DNA of 64,000 bases from Eretmocerus hayati (lineage: Eukaryota > Arthropoda > Insecta > Hymenoptera > Aphelinidae): the NCBI GenBank assembly GCA_029851415.1, contig CM056743.1, forward strand, positions 29,338,405-29,402,404, in the 5' to 3' direction. Shown piece by piece: positions 8,140 through 20,372 of the stretch. The notes below the pieces were generated by a model that saw nothing but the letters and a program-made list of their open reading frames with translations, did no database searches and was not told where the DNA came from. The translations under genes were made by a program, and so were the position numbers. How positions within the stretch are numbered: the stretch's first letter is position 1; every line of letters begins with the position of its first letter.

Positions 8140-11100
8140 ATTATTTTTGAAAACTCAGAAAATTCCAAATTCTACCAGTGTCAGAAAAGAGCTAGGTAAT
8201 AACACGGTCACCTTCAAAACTTTCTAAAATATATTTCTATCGCACTAGCTCGAACCACAAAAGGGGATATTTTTCCATGAATAACACACGTGAACAAAAA
8301 ATCTCTAAAAACATTGAATTTTTCCATGAAAACATCAGATTTTAAAAAATCTAATATATTTGATATCATAGACTACGCAGCACTAATGGAATGGTCTTGT
8401 ACTTTCGACCCACAGAGCTCAAACCAAAAATCTCTCCCAAAATTCAGCATCACGACAAGAACATGACGAACCATAATTTTTCTGAAACTTCAGTCCATGG
8501 CTCCAGCTGCAACTATCAATCAGATGATCACAGCTTAGTCGCATGCCTCTCCCATATTTGATTCCACAACTCATCTTATCCAACCCTCGCGACAAAGAGC
8601 TAAAAGCCCACCCAGTGTCACCTTCCACTGGAGAAACCCCCCTCAAATCGTTTATACTTTCAATTTTGGCGCCATTTTTCACCCTTCCTCAACAAACGAC
8701 TATCAAATAAATAAAAGTGCATACAAGGCTATGCATGCTTCAAATCTCCCTATATTTCTTTACAGCTCGAATTTTTCTTCTGAATCGGGGTCAATGACAC
8801 GATGAGAGCCAAACTGCGCGGCATCGGAAAAAGGAAGAGACCGGATTTTCCATCATCGATCTGCAACAGCCAGCAAACATCAGGGGTTGGCTTCTCTTCC
8901 CCTCGTAATACATGAGAGCACCCATCTGATTTTGTGGGGTGGACTTTGAAGACGTGGAAAAGTCCTACAGAGTCTTTGTTTCTTCCCTACTCTCTATGCA
9001 TGGCTTTGAGCAATATACAGCTGGACGATCTCATTGTGAAACCGGAGGTCTTTATATGATGTATCCAGACGAAAACCCTCGCGAAAACCTCTGAGGGATT
9101 CAGCACATATTATATTGTAAGATATAGCTTGAAATAGAGAGTAGTGTTGGCTGGTAATGCAAGTATTGTAAATGGCGGTTCGTCAGCATCTCTGTGAATC
9201 CATGGACATTGCTTGCAGTATACCAGCAGGCAGTAGCCGAAAGCCAGGTGAGTATGCAGGTATACCTGCTGCAGATCCGGATTTTGATATGTATATGGGC
9301 GTGAGGATGAATAATAGTTAACCGGGGCCAAGCTAAAAGCTGGTTCCGCTAGTCTATTCTTCTGTGCATGCAATGAGATCGCTGTTTCATTTTGATACAG
9401 AGGACTCTGAAAACTCGAATGAGAATCAGCGAGCAACGATGGACGATCTGATCATGGCATTATTCAGTTGTGTGCTCGATGAAAATCAAGATAAGTTTGT
9501 GAGGATAGAACTAAATATTCAGGATAATCACTATCGCAACGATGTTGGAATCTCCTGGAACTGCATTCTGCACCGGAAGATTGAAATTTGGACTTTTCAT
9601 GACAGCCGACTGCTTCAAGTTACTCCGAATGGAAACTCGAGTCACGGTTAGACACAAATGTTGAATTGGTTTCATTATTGTTGGCAGAACTCATGATCAA
9701 ATCGTTTTTGCTTTGCAGGATTTTACTGATTTACACATGCTATTAAAAAATCATAATATCAAACGATTTTCGATATAACGAATCTCCTAGAGATAATACA
9801 CCACCTCCGACGTTTCGTGAGGATAGTGACAAGAGTTCCAGAATAGATTGACATTGAAATAGTTTGCTTATGAAGGAGATAATTGAGACTGACCGATTAA
9901 AATGATGATTGATCTTGTAATGGGTCCAGAGCTACCGACATGCAATAAAAAATTATTCAAATTCAATCAAGAATAAACTTTTGAAAAGCTCAAAAAAGCG
10001 CCATCAAGAATAACCCAGGATTGACATTGTCCTGGATCTCGCACATCAATTCATCTAAAAAAATCTCTCTCCGCTATGCCAGGGTATTATCTTCGAAGGC
10101 CGGTCTCTACGAAATCTGATCATGCAAACGATCTTGGCACCTTATACCGTTTCAAATCTACCTCAAACTGAACCATGGTGCGAAAAATGAACGGGGCACC
10201 GCATGTAACGCAATGTCGAATAGCAAAAAAACCTGAGCGTAGCGGCCATACATTCTGTACACAAATCGTCAACCCTTGCTGACATGAGATCGAGCATGAT
10301 ATTCATGCAAACGCACCCCGCCAAGAATATATATCCATGGATGCAGCTGTTCGGGGCCTGAAACCGGTGCTGCCCCCCTCTGCACATGCCCTTATATATA
10401 TGTACACTCACACACACATTAATCAAATATCCACATACGTGTGTAGCTTGTCCCTATTGTTATACAATATATACACGTAACCTCGTAGCAGCCCTCGATG
10501 AAAAGACTCGCCAATAAAGAGGGTGAAAGGGCCCGTTATGTTCCCCCACATCCACTATATATAGTGCCTTAGGTCTCAGACCCCTACTCAAACTTTCATG
10601 GAGTTAACTATACATGTATCATTTCGGAATTGGCGCGACGATCGCACCGCATTCATGCGAAACCGGAAGATGCGGATGTCCAGACTGATACCTCTCTCTT
10701 CAGAATCTAACATACTTTTTTTTTTCACCACTCATGCAACACACATGTGAAGGGCTTTGGATCAGAACGTTATAAGTATAAGTCCATTCCAGATTTTCGA
10801 GAAATTGCTTTGATATTTTGGAGGTTACTTTCAGTGCATTTGGAAAAAATCATTTCTCCTTCGTACTTATGAGCTTCTATTTCAAAGGCCAGAATTTGCC
10901 CAGGCATCGATTTCTAATAGAAACAGCCTCTAAAATATCAAAATAATTTTTGGAAAATCTGCAATGGGCTTATTCCCTTCGCGTGTCTATTCGAGTCCAA
11001 AAACCATGTCCAACTTAGAATTTCACATCTACATAGTAATCCGAGGGGTATTACCAAGTCATGACGTCACATGACCCATTTTTCGAGGTCTATTATAGGC

Positions 11101-11676
11101 GCCAATGGTATTCCATGGTGGTCTTTATTATGGTGGTGAGTTGCATCGTTTGCTGTGGCAAGAAAATCAATGAATGAAAGTGGATCCTTGGTCTGGTATG
11201 TTATATGTATAGAACTGACGTGTACATGGGGGAGAAGAAGACTTCTGGGGTTTTTCAATGAGAGATATTGGGTGCCCTCGGTGACGCAATTCAGAACAGC
11301 AGCAGCCTTACAGCAGCAACAGCTACAAAGCGCGCGGGCGATGCATTATGTTAGTGGGTCACGGATTTGAGATGTAACTCTTGTATATGCTACAACATCA
11401 CAAGGGGAGAAAGACTCCTAAATCGCCATGAAAGCTCTACTGAGCTACGAGCACGGGCGAGGGGAAACTACATCCCAGCTTTTCCGGTCGAATAGGTTGC
11501 GGTTCTCTGGATTTTTCTCATAGTTTTCGAAGAGATTGCTTCCATCACATATTCAGACTCGCAAAATATATAATACAATGTTTAATATTGTTATTTGCAA
11601 TTTTTGGACACTTCAGATACCATATTTCATCTATGTAATGGGTTTCAGAACAATTATTGACTGGAGCTAGAATTCA
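8140..11676. other. Non-coding interval
   Basis: I see no gene with homology or convincing splice structure. Short reading frames (for example 9364-9651) have no recognisable product. A few less AT-rich patches (about 8,780-9,000 and 10,160-10,640) could be regulatory. Confidence 0.4.
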
Positions 11677-11882
11677 TGGTTTTTTTTTTTTTCGTTTTTT
11701 CCATTAACGCAGGGTCAACCCCCTCATCGAGGTTATTCTGCGGGACCTGCAGCTTTAGGTGGGTCACGATTCTGACCCACCCAAAAGACACTTTAATAAA
11801 TCACAATGGTATCGCACGAAATTCGAACCCGGGCCTTCTGGCTCCGAGGCGGAGACTTTATACACGAGACCAACGGGTGCTT
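11677..11882 (-). mobile_element. tRNA-derived SINE (tRNA-Glu-like head)
   Basis: On the minus strand the element starts with a tRNA-like head (11880 down to about 11810). It contains TTGGTCTCGTG in the A-box region, CAGAAGGCCCGGG, and the B box GGTTCGAAT (about 11820-11829). The variable-loop/T-arm text resembles tRNA-Glu. A body of about 110 bp follows, ending in an A-rich tail, seen on the plus strand as the T-rich run at 11677-11707. Head, body and A-tail are the standard order of a tRNA-derived SINE transcribed by RNA polymerase III. I saw no clear target duplication. Confidence 0.7.
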
Positions 11883-14818
11883 CTTAAATGTTGTCTGATT
11901 ACTCCGACTGGTGAGATTGTGTCACTTTTTCATCAAAACGTGACCTCCATCATATCAATATCAACAATTCATCACATCTGGTTGAGAAATGAAACGTGTG
12001 ATTCGAAACTCTTGGAGAATCTGCATCAATCGATAATGATAAAGTTGTGACCTCATCGAAAACCGAATGAAAATTCGGATGGCAAATTTTGAGAGCACAT
12101 GTGCCACCACTCTGACGAATTTTTTGAGGTACAGTCGAATCAGTCAAAGCAGAACTTGCATAACTGCGAAACCCCTGCTATTGGGAAAAAATCTCGGCCA
12201 TTTGAGAGAAATCTTCTAAAACAAAGACAGCCATTGAAAATTGAAAATTTTAGAAAAGAAGCCATCCTCGGAAAGCTCTATGGGCAATTGCGAGTAAACC
12301 TGTTTTGAAACGCCGCCATCTTGGTCCCGTGTATTTCTCATGGGAATATTTTGAGATTCGGCCATATTGGATTTTTCTGCCATATAAAATAATACAGAAG
12401 TTTAATCTCAATCCGCACTCATTTTTCAGATCATCATTCAATGCTGAAGAAGATCTGACTCGTTTGAAACTGAAAAATTTGGTTCATGCCGTCAATCGTA
12501 GAAAGGTAAAAACTGAAGAAAAAAAATCGTAGAAAGGAACGCTCAGCATGAAAATCACTGATCTTGTGAACTAGTATAAATAATATTTTTCGTATGGGAA
12601 AAATGTACACTAAGAAGAATTTGAGAAAGCAAATCATTGGCTGCCAATACGAATTTTCGGAATTCTGATTACATTTGACATGCATTTATGAAAAATTGGT
12701 GTAATGGATCAATCACTCACGTAGATTCGGGTGAGTACATGGGTGAGATACATGAAAAACCTACGTAGATGGGATTTGCGTAATTCTTCACCGGGGAAAC
12801 CCCTATATATCTGGTATGAAAATGTTGTCATAGATGCCTTCTAAATGGGTTTCGGATCGTACAGTAAATACAGAATTCACGAGACTGATCACAAACATCA
12901 AGACAAACATGATTGGACTATTCTTCAAAAATTTCATTCCGTTCAAATGTGATGACCATGATAATATTATTCTTTCAACAATCATGAGAGTCGGAAGCAA
13001 AAATACTAAGGGTTACAAAACGACCCGCAGTTCTTCTGTGCCATGAAGTTTATAATCTGTAAAAACTTGAAATGTCTGAAATGTGGCAAGTTACAAAAAT
13101 CTCAAAACGGTATCCTCCAAAGTTGTACATAGTTACCAGGTTTACAGGAAGACTGGGCCGAGACGATAGCTCATTACTCTAGTTCTTCTAAGTGGTACAA
13201 CAATCATTTGATCTACCATCCATATCTCTGGTCCCATGTGGTATTCAAAGACTCAAAAAATGTCAGCGCCTCACTTGAGACTTCAAGAATTATGGAGGAA
13301 TCATTCGATTTGACTTCTGTGTTGGCTCATTCAAACAGTCGAATAACAACCTCTCTCAAATTTGTCATATCAACATGAGTGACTAAAATCATTCTATTAA
13401 ACCTCAAAAGGTACCTTATTCGCGAAGGAAATCACTAACAATACTTACAAAACCCGACAATATTACCCACAAGTAGATTATGTTTAAGATGGACGAGGTC
13501 TCTGGATGTGTATGTTTCCTCTGACAATATTTTTGCGATTGAGGCAATGGAACGTGTTTTTGCACACATGGCAGAAATCGATTTCAATGTTTCGATCAAG
13601 ATTTGTGATACCAATTAATCTGCAGCTACTGACAGAGAGCAAAATGTTGGTTGAATAACGAATATTTTAATGAAAATTTATGCACCAAATTTTGATCATA
13701 TGACACCATAAAAACGATTCAAACGTGATTCGTTGTGGCAGATTGAATAATTATAGTACATTTTCTCAAAAATGGCATCTCATTTCAGTGATCGCTGTAT
13801 CAAAGCGAAAGCATAAAAAAATTTGTAGATATTTTACCGAAATCCACATCAAAGGCACTTTTAATTTACGTGTTCGAATTCACCGAAAGCATAAAGGTAA
13901 CATATCTAGATCACCATATGTGGGAGTTGAATAAATTTTGTGAGCTATAGGTTCTGCTTATCGCGCAAGTTCAAGTGTTTGCATAGCTGTTCAAATGATT
14001 GACAAATAGAGCTTCGAAAGAAACACGCTGGCACAAATTTTTGTGGCGATTGGGGATAAATTTTGTACATCAAATTAATTCCTAACGCTTGAACGAAGCT
14101 TAAACCTCAAGTTATTAATATTTACTATGTGTACGATGTAGATTCAAAAACTGCTTTCAATTATCGATTGTTCCAATTTTTCCAAACTACTGAATATTCA
14201 ATATTAACAGTCAATTTGACAAAACCAGCCAGATCTTCATAAACTTCATAACTTTCATGTTCAACTGAACCAGCATAAAACATCAAAATCCGAGTCAAAA
14301 TCTTACTAACCACATGAAAATCGATATAAGCCAAATATTGAGAGTACCCCGTCGTCACTAGAAATTTGTACACGATCGCTAACAACATCAGTTTTACTAT
14401 CGATTTCTCAATAAATAAAGTGTGGATCCCTGATTTTTACATTAGTCTCAGTCACCCTAACTAATGCACTTGGACCGAACTAACCTCTACCCCATGTGTA
14501 TATCTTTCTCTTTCAAATCGATCGATATCTCGCGCGTTCGAGATTATTGAGGGGTGCGAGCGCAAAGAGAGAATAAAGACGTGGTATAAAATGCACAATC
14601 GTGTACGTAGAGGGTAGGTATATAGCCATCATCATACAGAACGTTTAATTTCACACATATAGGGGCGATTCGGCAAGCAAGTCACTTTGGGGTGACTGAG
14701 AGAGACTATATGACACATAGAGTCAAGTCTCGAGTATAGCCCAAGTGCAAGATGTAGAAAATAAGGACCGACTATACCCAGCTGCTATAAATCGTGTGTC
14801 TGTGTTACTAAGGTGATT
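11883..14818. other. Non-coding interval
   Basis: No supportable gene, RNA or transposon is visible; only short chance reading frames occur. Confidence 0.4.
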
Positions 14819-14819
14819 A

Positions 14820-15250
14820 TTAAGGTGAGTACTGTTCCCAACATGCCCCCACATGCCGATCTTAGTTCTTAACTAGGCACTCATTGACATTCCCGCCAAT
14901 TTTTTTTGCATTCGGTGTGTTAGGCAAAAGAAAATAAATGATTTGAACTAATCCAAAGGGATTCCTGCATTTTCAAGAAAATTTATGAAACGATTTTTTT
15001 TATTTTTTGTGTTCGCACAGCTAAGAGATCACCATGGAAATTACGTTCAGTAAAACCGGTGCCAATTTTTTTTAGTTCGACCAATCTCGACGTACTTTAA
15101 CCCATTCGACTCCTTGTCTCAAGCTCATTATTTAGGGCAGATAAATAACTCCAAATGTAAGCGATAAAAATGGATAAAAACGTTTTCATGCACTTGATCA
15201 CCGCTTACCATTGTTTCATATGATGGGGGCAAGTTGGGTACACACTTTGA
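14820..15250. mobile_element. Degenerate MITE-like element with GTGAGT..CCCAACTTGCCCC ends
   Basis: The left end TTAAGGTGAGTACTG (14820) continues with CCCAACATGCCCCC. The right end (15226-15248) is its inverted form with differences, reading GGGGGCAAGTTGGGTAC. A further copy of the inverted end lies at 16966-16990, after the TTAA-bounded train, so the original element may span 14820-16990 with later insertions inside it. Confidence 0.5.
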
Positions 15251-15419
15251 TAAACTCTCTCAAAAATTATTTTTTGGGAAAATTAAAACAGCTCGGCTCC
15301 AATTGATCAAAACCAAACGTACTCCATCTCGTTATAATGGTCTTGAAACAGGTTTCAAAATGAATCCAAATCCGTTGAAAAATATTGAGGAAGACCCAGT
15401 TGTTGAGAAAGTGGCTTAA

Positions 15420-15832
15420 GGACACTCTGTACCTCCACAACAACGATTGCGGCGCCATCTTGCGGTCAGATTGGTTTATTGTAAATATAGAATCAACCAA
15501 ACAACGGAGAATGGAATGCGATGTTTACCCACGTGCGGATAATTTTTCTGCAGATTTAGAAAAAAAGTTTCATGAAGATCAGTGCAAAATTGAGCTCATA
15601 AAGTTATGGCGAAATTTTTCAAAACAGTGAGATACTTTGCCACAACTTCATGAGCTTAATTTTGCACTGACCTTGATGAAACTTTTTTCTAAATCTACAG
15701 AAAAATTATCCGCACGTGGGTAAACATCGCATTCCGTTCTCCGTTGTTTGGTTGATTCTATATTTACAATAAACCAATCTGACCGCAAGATGGCGCCGCA
15801 ATCGTTGTTTTGGAGGTACATACAGAGCGTCC
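15420..15832. mobile_element. Foldback MITE E, TTAA-bounded
   Basis: A near-perfect palindrome: arms of about 205 bp (15420-15625 and about 15640-15832) around a short loop. The left boundary is TTAA (15416-15419); the right is a one-base variant CTAA (15833-15836). The ends read GGACACTCTGTA and GGACGCTCTGTA. Small reading frames in both arms are mirror images and are not genes. Confidence 0.8.
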
Positions 15833-15836
15833 CTAA

Positions 15837-16201
15837 GGCCATGTCGGAGTCTCGCGCAAAACGGGGTTACAACTTATACGATGGTTTTTCCATCAATCGG
15901 CACGGGGGTGGTTGCAAATGACTCGGAATTGCTTTAGGAATGTGCCCCTGGTACAATCCGTGAGGATAAACGTCTCTATCTTCCTCAAAACTCGATGTAA
16001 GGTGCAAAGTCGCGATCTCTGCGAATCAGAATCGGAATATCTCTCGATTCTTCAATTCCTCCTCAAGAGTGAGAGACATTTATCCTCACAGATTGTACCA
16101 GAGGCGCATTCCTGAAACAATTCCGTGTCATTTGCGACCACCCCCGTCTCCGATGGAAAAACTATCGTGTAAGTTGTATGCCGCGAGACTCCGACATGGC
16201 C
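15837..16201. mobile_element. Foldback MITE D, TTAA-bounded
   Basis: Inverted arms of about 145 bp begin GGCCATGTCGGAGTCTCGCG at both ends, with a less conserved centre. Right boundary TTAA (16202-16205), left boundary CTAA (15833-15836), shared with the neighbouring element. Arms differ at roughly one base in ten, so this copy is older than element E. Confidence 0.75.
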
Positions 16202-16205
16202 TTAA

Positions 16206-16745
16206 GGGGATGTCGGAGCCCTATCAATATTGTACAGTTACCGACATGATCGAGTTTTCGTATTTCTCGATGAATTTTTGAGATATCAAAAATCTAACAA
16301 GTAACGCCGATTCTATGAGCCATACAGAATCGGCGTTACTTACCAGGAGAGGTCATCACATCCGGATTACGGATTTGGCTGAAACTTTGGGAATAGTCTT
16401 CTTTTAGTGCCAAAAGATGAAAACAAAAATTATAGACCCTAACGCTCAAGCGTTTCCGAGCTACAGCCAAGAACATTAGTACTGCCCATATAGGCCCATG
16501 TTAGAAATTATCCATATAGGTATACCTGCAATGCTAATGTCCGAGGCTGTAGCTCGGAAACGTTTGAGCGTTAGGGTCTATAATTTCGGATTTCATCTTT
16601 TTGTGTTTAAAAGAAGACTGTTTCCAAAGTTTCAGCCAAATCCGTAATCCGGATGTGATGACCTCTCCTGGTTAGTAGAATCCCGATATCTCGAAAATTC
16701 ATCGAGAAATCCGAAAACTCGACAATGTCGGTATCCGACATCCTC
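16206..16745. mobile_element. Foldback MITE A, TTAA-bounded, split by a Harbinger-like MITE
   Basis: The ends GGGGATGTCGGA and (reverse) GAGGATGTCGGA are flanked by TTAA at 16202-16205 and 16746-16749. It is the same family as the uninterrupted copy at 16750-16957, but carries a 329-bp insertion at 16343-16671. Confidence 0.85.
16343..16671. mobile_element. 329-bp Harbinger-type MITE inserted in MITE A
   Basis: Termini are CCAGGAGAGGTCATC and its inverted partner, and long inverted arms fill most of the element. It is flanked by a TTA duplication (16340-16342 and 16672-16674). The neighbouring uninterrupted MITE B shows the empty site with a single TTA, proving the insertion boundaries. A 3-bp TNA target duplication is typical of PIF/Harbinger elements. 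A second copy of equal length is at 52313-52641. Confidence 0.85.
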
Positions 16746-16749
16746 TTAA

Positions 16750-16957
16750 GGGGATGTCGGAGTCCTATCAATATTGTACAGTTACCGACATGGTCGAGTT
16801 TTCGGATTTCTCGATGAATTTTTGAGATATCAAAAATCTAACAAGTAACGCCGATTCTATGAGCCAAATAGAATCGGCGTTACTTAGTAGAATCCCGATA
16901 TCTCAAAAATCCGTCGAGAAATCCGGAAAATTGACAATGTCGGTATCCGACATCCTC
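16750..16957. mobile_element. Foldback MITE B, TTAA-bounded, uninterrupted
   Basis: A 208-bp palindromic element with the same ends as MITE A, flanked by TTAA at 16746-16749 (shared with A) and 16958-16961. It serves as the empty-site reference for the insertion in A. Confidence 0.85.
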
Positions 16958-16990
16958 TTAATGAGGACAAGTTGGGTACATCTTACCTTA

Positions 16991-19900
16991 TGTAAAATTT
17001 TTGTGGGTGTGAGTGTGGGAAAAGATTGAGAGGAGGGTCTCTGAGATACACTATAAAGATAGGAAGATCATCGTCAATGGTAAAAAAAATATAGTTCAAT
17101 GACGAGAATATTATATTCGAATAGAGATTTTGATGTGGTTTACAAGTGTGAGGTATTACGTGGAGTTGCGGTGCGAAGACTCTTTCTTCTGCCGCATCGC
17201 AGGGCCCTCCCGAGAGTTTATTAATAAACACGTGGCTTGGCGGAGCAACACGTGCACGTCTCGTCTCTCTTTCTAGACCATTATATCGCATACGTCGAAA
17301 ACTCCTAGAATACTCGAATTTAGCATATTTGTCTGCGACGGACGTCGGAAATTTCATGTTCTTATTGCATAGACAAATTACTATTATTGTGAATTCTGTT
17401 AAGTAAAAGAATTTTGAAAATGTAATCGATACTTATTTTACAAAAAAAATGTATGAAAAATCTTGAGTGGAATTCGCCAAGATAACATCAAAATTCAAAT
17501 AATTCCATCGAATTGCATCGTGTATAAGTCACATTATATGATTATTTAATCATTATCGATTTAGAATCGCGGAGACAATCTTGAAGATGAGCAAGATTGA
17601 ACGGGTCATCATTCTCGGGTCCGTTCAAAATTGAATCTTTGTTCGGTTTGATGAACTGATGTATTAATTAAAATTCATGTACAGAAAACTCAATTAATTC
17701 TCATCATTCAAGTATCTAACTTGGTTGAAATGAATTTAAACGTATGGGATTTTGGAGGTATCTTGCCCAAAACATCGAAGACAGTTCATGTAAAAATCAC
17801 TCGAATTATGCCGATAACTTTTTTCATTTTGGGTATGATGATTTTGCACATTATTCGACGGAATTCTCATCGATGCGGGTAATATATAATTAAAAATGAA
17901 TTTAAAAGGAGCAGTTTGCTGTATTGAATTGAATCCTGCAACCAACTGCCATTGAAAAAAGGAAGCAAGTTAATATAAAATCAAGCCATTCGCTAAGTAG
18001 CTAACGTGATTATTATTGAAAAATATTCAAAAGCAAATACAAAGTGGAACACGGTGTCTGGTAAATGAATTATCTCAAGTCATTCAAATCAAAATTTTCA
18101 AAAGATAATTCAATTACATTACGTCGAAATTGAGTCCTGAATCAATTTCAATACTTACATCAGCTGGTCGTCTGTGCGATTCGATAAAGAAAAACTTCTT
18201 CGAAGACCGAACTTGTTATGAGAAAAGAAAAATGACAGTCCTCGCGGGATTTATAAGATAACGACATCTCGAATCTATTTAAGAGGGCTTCCAATACCTT
18301 CACTTTGTAAAAGAGGGTTGCCACTTATTAGAACATGAATATCTTCTTCTTATCGTATAGTAATACGCATTTACCGCCAATAAGAGGGTTGAGATGAGAC
18401 CATATCGTGTATAGAAACGATGGTTGTCCAATAAACAGTTCGATAAACCATATATGAGAGGGTCGTAACGATACTATCTATTTTCGACAGACGTATAGGT
18501 ACCTATCATACATTAAAGTAACTTTAGCGATAAGAGCATCGACTTCTTATTGGCGTTTGCCTTTTGGACGTACACTTACTACGATGCGTGTGTGTTGTTG
18601 TGAAAACAAAGACCACGTGTACCATCCAAATCACTCAATATTAAAACATAATTTCAAGAATTATTAAAGAATTTTGTAATGATTAAACGATCGAGGTGTG
18701 TATTTTGAATCAATTATCACAAAGTATAAATGAAAAAGGATGCAGATCACCTAAAGTACTGAATTTCATCTTAAAAATTCGAGCTTTGAGATTTTTGTTC
18801 CTTTAGTTTACAGATTGAAAGGAGCATCATTCTCATAGTACAACATCACCACGTGGTGCGAGGAGATACATGTGATACATCATCAAATACACAACAAGGT
18901 TACTCATTCGAAGATGATGATGATGGTGACGAAATGATACGGAAATTGGGCGCAACATTATTATGATGAGAAGCTCGGTCAAATGAACCAGCAGTCGTGA
19001 TGTGTGCCCGGGGAACTTATTACAATTATCATCAATAGTCGTCCAAGAGTTTGATAGCGAGTTGTGTCTCAATTTTATAGATGGATTTTCCCAGAGTAAT
19101 AATCGAGTTTTCGTTATTTTTTATATGATGTAGAATTGTTCTTGAACAAGTTTTGAGAAAATATCAATTGAGTTATGAATGAATCGTTAACCTTTGCTGC
19201 AAGAAAAATCGATCGACAAATCTATGCTTATTCCAATTTTCAAAATTGTTGTTAAAATTCGAATGATTATCATAAATATGAGGTACAGACGGAACTTTTC
19301 GGCGGGAACAAAATTTCCTCATCATAATCCCGTCATCGACAGTAGTGTGAGAACAATATATAAAAGATCAATTCAACAAACTTGAAATATTTTAAATTTC
19401 TGAAAACCCTCCGGCTAATATACTTGCACTCAATGCCCTCGATCGTCCCTCTCTCAGAACAAGAATCGGCTGACACACCGGTTACTCTTCCACGAATCAA
19501 AATGTATACAGAATAGGAACTCTGTCACTCTTTCTTCCATTATATCATCAACACCATCCTCATCAAACAACAATCGGTTCCCATCATCAAATACATGAGT
19601 GTCCTCAACTCTCAGAATATTACACTCACGACAAAAAAAAAGGATTTCAATCTCAAAAATTTCAATGCAACATCATATCTCGAAACACAATCCAAAATTT
19701 CATCTCCACGACACCTATTCGTTTCAAAGTATCAGCCATACAAAATCTTCGATCATAGGTAAACCGAAAATTCACTTGAGAAAAAGTGAATAAAATATCT
19801 CAAGGAAAAACCTACCGCGAAATTTCTATAAAAATGCATCAAAAAAGAATATAAAGAAGAAGAAGAAGAAAAAAAAATGAAAGAAAGAGGGCTGATGTCT

Positions 19901-20195
19901 TTTGTGCACCGCATGCTGCATGCACTCACCGGAAGCAGTGGCAACAAGCAGCAGCAGCAACAGCAGCAACAGCAGGGCACAGTTGAGTTAGCGGGCAGCT
20001 GTTGCTTCGATGAACTCTCTCTCTCTCTCTCTCTTTTTTCTTTCTTTCAGCACCAGAGCACACCGCGTGGATATGTCTTTTCTTTCTTTCTGTCTCTTTT
20101 TCTCTAATATAAGTACCTAGTGTATAGGTACAAGCACAACTGCGATGCAGACAGCATATAAGCAGCACACTGTTTTATATATATATAGAGGTACA
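16991..20195. other. Non-coding interval with simple repeats
   Basis: No supportable gene. Near its right end it holds a CAG/CAA run (about 19946-19976) and a CT run (20015-20034). The 124-codon minus frame at 16983-17357 has no recognisable domain. Confidence 0.4.
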
Positions 20196-20199
20196 CACT

Positions 20200-20367
20200 T
20201 TATATTTATAAAATTTTTGAAGAGAGCGATGTGAACGGTACGACGCGCCGCGTGCAACTGAACGGCGGCCAAAACTGAGTGCGATGGCTTCATGGCTGCG
20301 CACCCGCTTGAGCATTTTAGTTCAGTTCAGCTTCTGCAGAGCCATTTGCCCAATAATGCTATTGGGG
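20200..20367 (+). promoter_or_regulatory. Candidate promoter and short first exon in a GC-rich island
   Basis: ATTTATAAAA near 20205 is followed by a GC-rich patch (20236-20275), an ATG at 20284 in fair context, and a donor-like GGGGTAAGG at about 20364-20372. Reading from the ATG gives 28 codons (MASWLRTRLSILVQF…) and then a stop that overlaps the donor. It could be a first exon with an N-terminal targeting segment, or a non-coding first exon of a distant gene. The AT-rich context makes chance likely. Confidence 0.22.
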
Positions 20368-20372
20368 TAAGG

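Noticed and set aside
9364..9651. 95-codon plus-strand frame
   Set aside because: No recognisable motif, no splice context, and length within chance expectation.
11676..12050. 124-codon plus-strand frame
   Set aside because: It runs through the antisense strand of the SINE.
15385..15842. Paired frames on opposite strands with the same amino-acid text
   Set aside because: They are the two arms of the foldback MITE E, not genes.
16983..17357. 124-codon minus-strand frame
   Set aside because: No domain or signal; it borders the transposon train and looks like chance.
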